64,000 nucleotides of DNA from Variovorax sp. Root411 (GTDB lineage Bacteria > Pseudomonadota > Gammaproteobacteria > Burkholderiales > Burkholderiaceae_C). The stretch lies in the NCBI RefSeq assembly GCF_001425205.1, contig NZ_LMDW01000001.1, positions 311,928-375,927 of the forward strand. The letters run 5' to 3'. The notes beneath the pieces were generated by a model. The model made no database searches. It was not told the DNA's origin and saw only the letters and a program-made list of their open reading frames with translations. This document shows, piece after piece, positions 60,884-64,000 of the stretch (position 1 is its first letter; each line of letters starts with the position of its first letter). A program made the translations under genes and the position numbers.

Positions 60884-61831
60884 TCAGTCCCGCGCCGGCT
60901 CCTCTTCCGCCTGCGCCTGGAACATGCGCGCGAAATCGCAGCACTCCTGCGCCAACATCACGATGGACGAGGTGAGCGCGCTGCGGTGCTCGCCCTTGTG
61001 CATTGCCACGTAGCGCACCACGGGCAGCGCCGGCGCCACGTCGATCACCGCCAGCATGCCTGCCGCCACCAGCGGCTGCAGGCACTGGCGCGGCAGGTAG
61101 CTCACGCCCAGCCCCGACACCGTGAGCCCCGTCAGCGCCACCAGGTTGCTCACCACGATCACGTTGGCGGGCTGCACGCCTTGCTCCTTCATCCAGGCGT
61201 CATAGGCGCGGCCGGTGCCCGAGTTGTTGCCCTGCACCAGCATGCGATGCCGCGCGAGCTCGTGCAGTCGCACGGTGCCGCTGGCCGCAACCACGCCGGG
61301 CTTGCACATCCATGCGCTCGTCACTTGGCCGATGGCCTTGTGCTGCAGCCGCGAGTCGGCGAAGGTGTCGGGCACGATGACGAGGTCGAGTTCGTCGGCC
61401 AGCAGCTTGTCGCGCAGCTGCAGGCTGTCGTCCACGTCGGGCTCGAGGATCACCTTGGGGTAGTGCTGCTGGATCAGGCCGACCAGCCGCGGCAGCCACG
61501 TCATGGCGGTCAGCTCGGTAACCCCGATGCGGATGCGCCGTTCCACCACGCCGGGCTTGCCGAACTGCTCGACGGCCGCGTCGCGCTGCGCCAGCAGCTT
61601 CTGTGCGAGCACGTACATCTCCTCGCCCTTCTCGGTGAGCCGCGCGGTGCGTTGGCTGCGGTCGAACAGCTCGGTGTCGAACAGCTGCTCCAGCTCGTGC
61701 ACCCGCTTGGAAATGGCCGACTGCGAGGTGTTGAGCTGGTTGGCCGCCTGCGCAAAGCCGCCGAGGCGGGCGATCCAGTACAGGGCTTCGAGTTGCTTGA
61801 AGGTCATCACGGTCAGAACGCTTTTATTCAT
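60884..61831 (-). CDS. LysR-family transcriptional regulator
   Basis: A 315-residue LysR regulator. The winged helix-turn-helix is MTFKQLEALYWIARLGGFAQAANQLNTSQSAISKRVHELEQLFDTELFDRSQRTARLTEKGE (residues 9-70) and the periplasmic-binding-fold effector domain runs to about residue 300. It is divergent from a GltI-like binding protein and a class V aminotransferase and probably controls them. Two starts are possible, ATG at 61831 or 61807; the first has GGAA at -10, the second no clear RBS. A T-N11-A box lies at the start codon. Confidence 0.93.
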   Translation of the reverse strand: MNKSVLTVMTFKQLEALYWIARLGGFAQAANQLNTSQSAISKRVHELEQLFDTELFDRSQRTARLTEKGEEMYVLAQKLLAQRDAAVEQFGKPGVVERRIRIGVTELTAMTWLPRLVGLIQQHYPKVILEPDVDDSLQLRDKLLADELDLVIVPDTFADSRLQHKAIGQVTSAWMCKPGVVAASGTVRLHELARHRMLVQGNNSGTGRAYDAWMKEQGVQPANVIVVSNLVALTGLTVSGLGVSYLPRQCLQPLVAAGMLAVIDVAPALPVVRYVAMHKGEHRSALTSSIVMLAQECCDFARMFQAQAEEEPARD

Positions 61832-61854
61832 GCGATTCCATCACAAAAAATCGC
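61832..61854. promoter_or_regulatory. LysR-type box GCGATT-N11-AATCGC
   Basis: A perfect 6+6 inverted repeat with an 11-base centre, fitting the T-N11-A LysR consensus. It begins one base upstream of the lysR ATG and ends 68 bases before the binding-protein gene. Placement suggests autorepression together with control of the divergent genes. Confidence 0.65.
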
Positions 61855-61922
61855 TTTTAGAAATTCATCGCGAAGCCGAAGATTCGCCCGAGCCAACGTC
61901 ATCGACTCTTCAAGGAACCACC

Positions 61923-62819
61923 ATGGACCTCAGGAAACTGCCTCTCGCACTCGGCCTCACCCTTGCTTTCGCCTGCGGCGCCGCCAGCGCACAGGACGGC
62001 GGCACCCTGCAGAAGATCAAGGAGAGCGGCACGATCCAGATCGGCGCGCGCGACAGCCAGATCCCGTTCTCGTACAAGCTCAGCGCCGACAGCGCGCCCA
62101 TCGGCTTCACCAACGACATCTGCCTGAAGATCGTCGACGCGGTGAAGGCCAAGCTCGGCCTCGCGAAGATCGAGGTGCGCTACACGATGCTGAATTCGAC
62201 CAACCGCATCCCGCTGCTGCAGAACGGCACCGTCGACCTCGACTGCGCCACCACCACCAACACCACGCAGCGCCAGCAGCAGGTCGACTTCGCGCCCAGC
62301 CACTTCGTGACCAACATCACCGCCGCCGTGAAGAAGGCCTCGGGCATCAACGCGCTGGCCGACCTCAACGGCAAGAACGTGGCCACCGTCTCGGGCAGCA
62401 CCTCGATCCAGCTGCTGCGCGGCGCGCGCAAGAACGGCACCATCGAAGTGAACGAGATCGCCGGCAAGGACACCTCTGACGGCTTCCTGCTGCTGTCCAC
62501 CGGCCGCGCCGATGCCTATGTGCTCGACGACGTGCAGCTCGCCGGCATGGTCGCCAGCGCGACCAACCCCGGTGACTACAAGCTGCTGAAGGAGTCGCTG
62601 CGCCAGGAGCCCTACGGGATCATGCTGCGCAAGGACGACCCGCAGTTCAAGGCGCTGGTCGACGAGACCGTCACCGGGCTGATGAAGTCGGGCGCCATCG
62701 AGCAGCTCTACACCAAGTGGTTCCTCTCGCCGATTCCGCCGAAGAACGTGAACCTGAACTTCCCGATGTCGGACGCGGTGCGCGAGATCTACAAGAACCC
62801 CAATAACAAGGGCGTCTGA
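61923..62819 (+). CDS. Amino-acid ABC transporter substrate-binding protein (GltI-like)
   Basis: A 298-residue periplasmic binding protein of family 3. The signal peptide is MDLRKLPLALGLTLAFACGAASAQ. The start of the mature protein is TLQKIKESGTIQIGARDSQIPFSYKLSADSAPIGFTNDICLKIVDAVKAKLG. The ligand region is LDCATTTNTTQRQQQVDFAPSHFVTNITAAVKK, with the TTNT-x2-R-x5-FA pattern of glutamate/aspartate binders. The C-terminus MSDAVREIYKNPNNK is also GltI-like. No permease or ATPase gene is adjacent; it is followed 3 bp later by an aminotransferase, so it may borrow another transporter. Confidence 0.9.
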   Translation: MDLRKLPLALGLTLAFACGAASAQDGGTLQKIKESGTIQIGARDSQIPFSYKLSADSAPIGFTNDICLKIVDAVKAKLGLAKIEVRYTMLNSTNRIPLLQNGTVDLDCATTTNTTQRQQQVDFAPSHFVTNITAAVKKASGINALADLNGKNVATVSGSTSIQLLRGARKNGTIEVNEIAGKDTSDGFLLLSTGRADAYVLDDVQLAGMVASATNPGDYKLLKESLRQEPYGIMLRKDDPQFKALVDETVTGLMKSGAIEQLYTKWFLSPIPPKNVNLNFPMSDAVREIYKNPNNKGV

Positions 62820-62822
62820 GCG

Positions 62823-64000
62823 ATGGATTCCAAACTGTCTTCGAACCACCCCCACGGATTGGCCTTTTCCGACGCGCTGATGCGCGAGGTGAAGAGCCGC
62901 TTCCTGCAGGTCGACCACGACCACAACGGCCGCGAGCGGCTGTACTTCGACAACGCCGGCGGCTCCTTCCGCCTGAAGGCCGCGGCCGAGCGCTTCGCGC
63001 AGATCGACGCCATTCCCGACAACGCCGAGCGCATCCACGCCACGGCCGTCGAGCTGCAGGACATCCAGGCGAAGGGAAGCGCCGACCTGCGCACCATCCT
63101 CAACGCCACCGGCGGCAGCGTGTACGCCTCGCTCACCGCATCGGGCGCAATGTTCGACATGGTTCGCGCGGTGGCCGAGAACGTGCCGGGCACGAACATG
63201 GTCACCACCGTGCTGGAGCACCCCTCGGCCTTCGATGCGATGAGCCTGTATGCCGAGCGCCTCGGCCGCGAGCTGCGCGTGGCGAAGAGCAACCCCGCCA
63301 CCGGCGGCATCGACGTGGACGAGATCGTGCGGCTGGTCGATGAGAACACCTGCCTGCTCAACGTGATCTACGCGTCGAACATCTCGGGCGCCAAGCTCGA
63401 CATGGCCGAGATCGTGCGCCGCGCACGCGAGATCAAGCCCGACCTGTACATCCTGGTGGACGCCGTGCAGCATGCGCCGCACGGCCTCATCGACCTGCAG
63501 AAGACGCCGGTTGACGGCATCAACCTCGCGCCCTACAAGTTCTTCGGTTGCCGGGGCTCGGGGCTGTCGTGGATGTCCGAGCGCGCGGCCGTGCTGCCGC
63601 ACCACAAGCTCGCGGGCAAGAAGCCCGGCTACTGGGACCTGGGCAGCGCCGCGCCGTGGCAGTTCGCGGTGCTCACCGAGATCGTCGACTACGTGTGCTG
63701 GCTCGGCGGGCACTTCGTCGACGCCACCGACCGGCGCGCGTTGTTCGCGGCAGGCATCACGCACATCGAACTGCACGAGCGCGCACTGCTGGCAATGCTT
63801 CTGGACGGCAACGAGAACGCCACCGGCATGCGCAAGCTCGAGGGCGTCAATGTGTTCCTCGACTACCAAGACCTGAGCAAGCGCGACCTGATCCTGGGCA
63901 TCGGATTCGACCGCATCGACTGCACGCAGGCCGTGGTCGAGTACGGCAAGCGCGGCGTGACCGTCTACGAGCGCGTGGCGACCAGCATTTATTCGAAGCG
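62823..64000 (+). CDS. Class V aminotransferase / cysteine-desulfurase-like protein, 3' end outside window
   Basis: The frame is open from the ATG at 62823 to the end of the window (392 residues and continuing). It is a fold-type I PLP enzyme of class V: RLYFDNAGGSFRLKAAAERFAQ near the start, SVYASLTASGAMFDMVRAVAE, VTTVLEHPSAFDAMSLYAERLGRELRVAKSNPATGGIDVDEI, LVDAVQHAPHGLIDLQKTPVDGINLAPYKFFGCRGSGLSWMS. The last holds the PLP Asp (VDAVQHAPH) and Schiff-base lysine (APYKFFG). The family includes cysteine desulfurases, kynureninases and isopenicillin-N-epimerase-like enzymes; exact activity is unclear. Co-transcription with the binding protein suggests catabolism of the imported amino acid. Confidence 0.85.
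   Translation, partial: MDSKLSSNHPHGLAFSDALMREVKSRFLQVDHDHNGRERLYFDNAGGSFRLKAAAERFAQIDAIPDNAERIHATAVELQDIQAKGSADLRTILNATGGSVYASLTASGAMFDMVRAVAENVPGTNMVTTVLEHPSAFDAMSLYAERLGRELRVAKSNPATGGIDVDEIVRLVDENTCLLNVIYASNISGAKLDMAEIVRRAREIKPDLYILVDAVQHAPHGLIDLQKTPVDGINLAPYKFFGCRGSGLSWMSERAAVLPHHKLAGKKPGYWDLGSAAPWQFAVLTEIVDYVCWLGGHFVDATDRRALFAAGITHIELHERALLAMLLDGNENATGMRKLEGVNVFLDYQDLSKRDLILGIGFDRIDCTQAVVEYGKRGVTVYERVATSIYSK

Overview
The window is high-GC proteobacterial DNA, most likely from a Comamonadaceae member of the Burkholderiales, with Variovorax as my best guess. The grounds are the petABC-sspA-sspB block, the RpfE-like/recJ pair, lolCD, the GC-rich codon use and the CCCCTCC/GGGGAGG-type palindromic repeats. 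Genus is an inference from gene content; no marker gene such as 16S rRNA is present.

Layout. (1) 1-1467: end of pdxA, convergent with mscL. (2) 1917-24765: a Wzx/Wzy-dependent polysaccharide locus on the + strand. It holds the export lipoprotein Wza; a five-enzyme route to UDP-ManNAc3NAcA (6-dehydrogenase, wbpB, wbpD, wbpE and, further on, wbpI); Wzx; Wzy; one glycosyltransferase of unassigned family; fnlABC for UDP-L-FucNAc; a WbuB-type transferase fused to a PglC-type initiating phosphoglycosyltransferase; PglD- and PglE-like enzymes; a VanZ-like membrane protein; the phosphatase/kinase pair Wzb/Wzc; and a membrane 4,6-dehydratase (PglF/WbpM type). Three complete sugar routes and three sugar-adding activities suggest a trisaccharide repeat built on N,N'-diacetylbacillosamine. 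(3) 24833-28925, - strand: gfcA, gfcB and a gfcC-gfcD fusion. With Wza/Wzb/Wzc this gives the parts list of the E. coli group 4 (O-antigen) capsule system gfcABCDE-etp-etk. A LuxR-type regulator with a degenerate receiver lies divergently at 29277-30020.

(4) 30126-34551: housekeeping block of cytochrome bc1 (petABC, with promoter and terminator), sspA, sspB and tRNA-Thr(TGT). (5) 34556-44439: a second glycan block on the - strand beside the tRNA. It holds a 1554-residue multi-domain glycosyltransferase with internal repeats, a small methyltransferase, a WbqC-family protein, a DegT aminotransferase, a COMT-like O-methyltransferase and an epimerase, apparently one operon read from a promoter near 44.4 kb. 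(6) 44811-50827: recJ (with a palindromic repeat inserted in frame), an RpfE-like gene, lolC/E, lolD, a ClpP-like protease and ridA.

(7) 51016-60585: a peptide-type ABC transporter (SBP, two permeases, two ATPases), a PLP-dependent D-amino-acid deaminase, an RpiR-family regulator and a D-aminoacylase. This is a coherent operon for uptake and breakdown of N-acyl-D-amino acids or D-peptides. RidA is divergent from it, and two TGAAA-N5-TTTCA-like dyads lie between them. (8) 60675-64000: a small orphan ORF, a LysR regulator with a T-N11-A box at its start, a GltI-like binding protein and the first part of a class V aminotransferase.

Palindromic repeat elements lie at 49576-49688, 54463-54588 and 55742-55858, two of them inside the ABC operon. 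No rRNA, CRISPR array, transposase or phage gene was seen.
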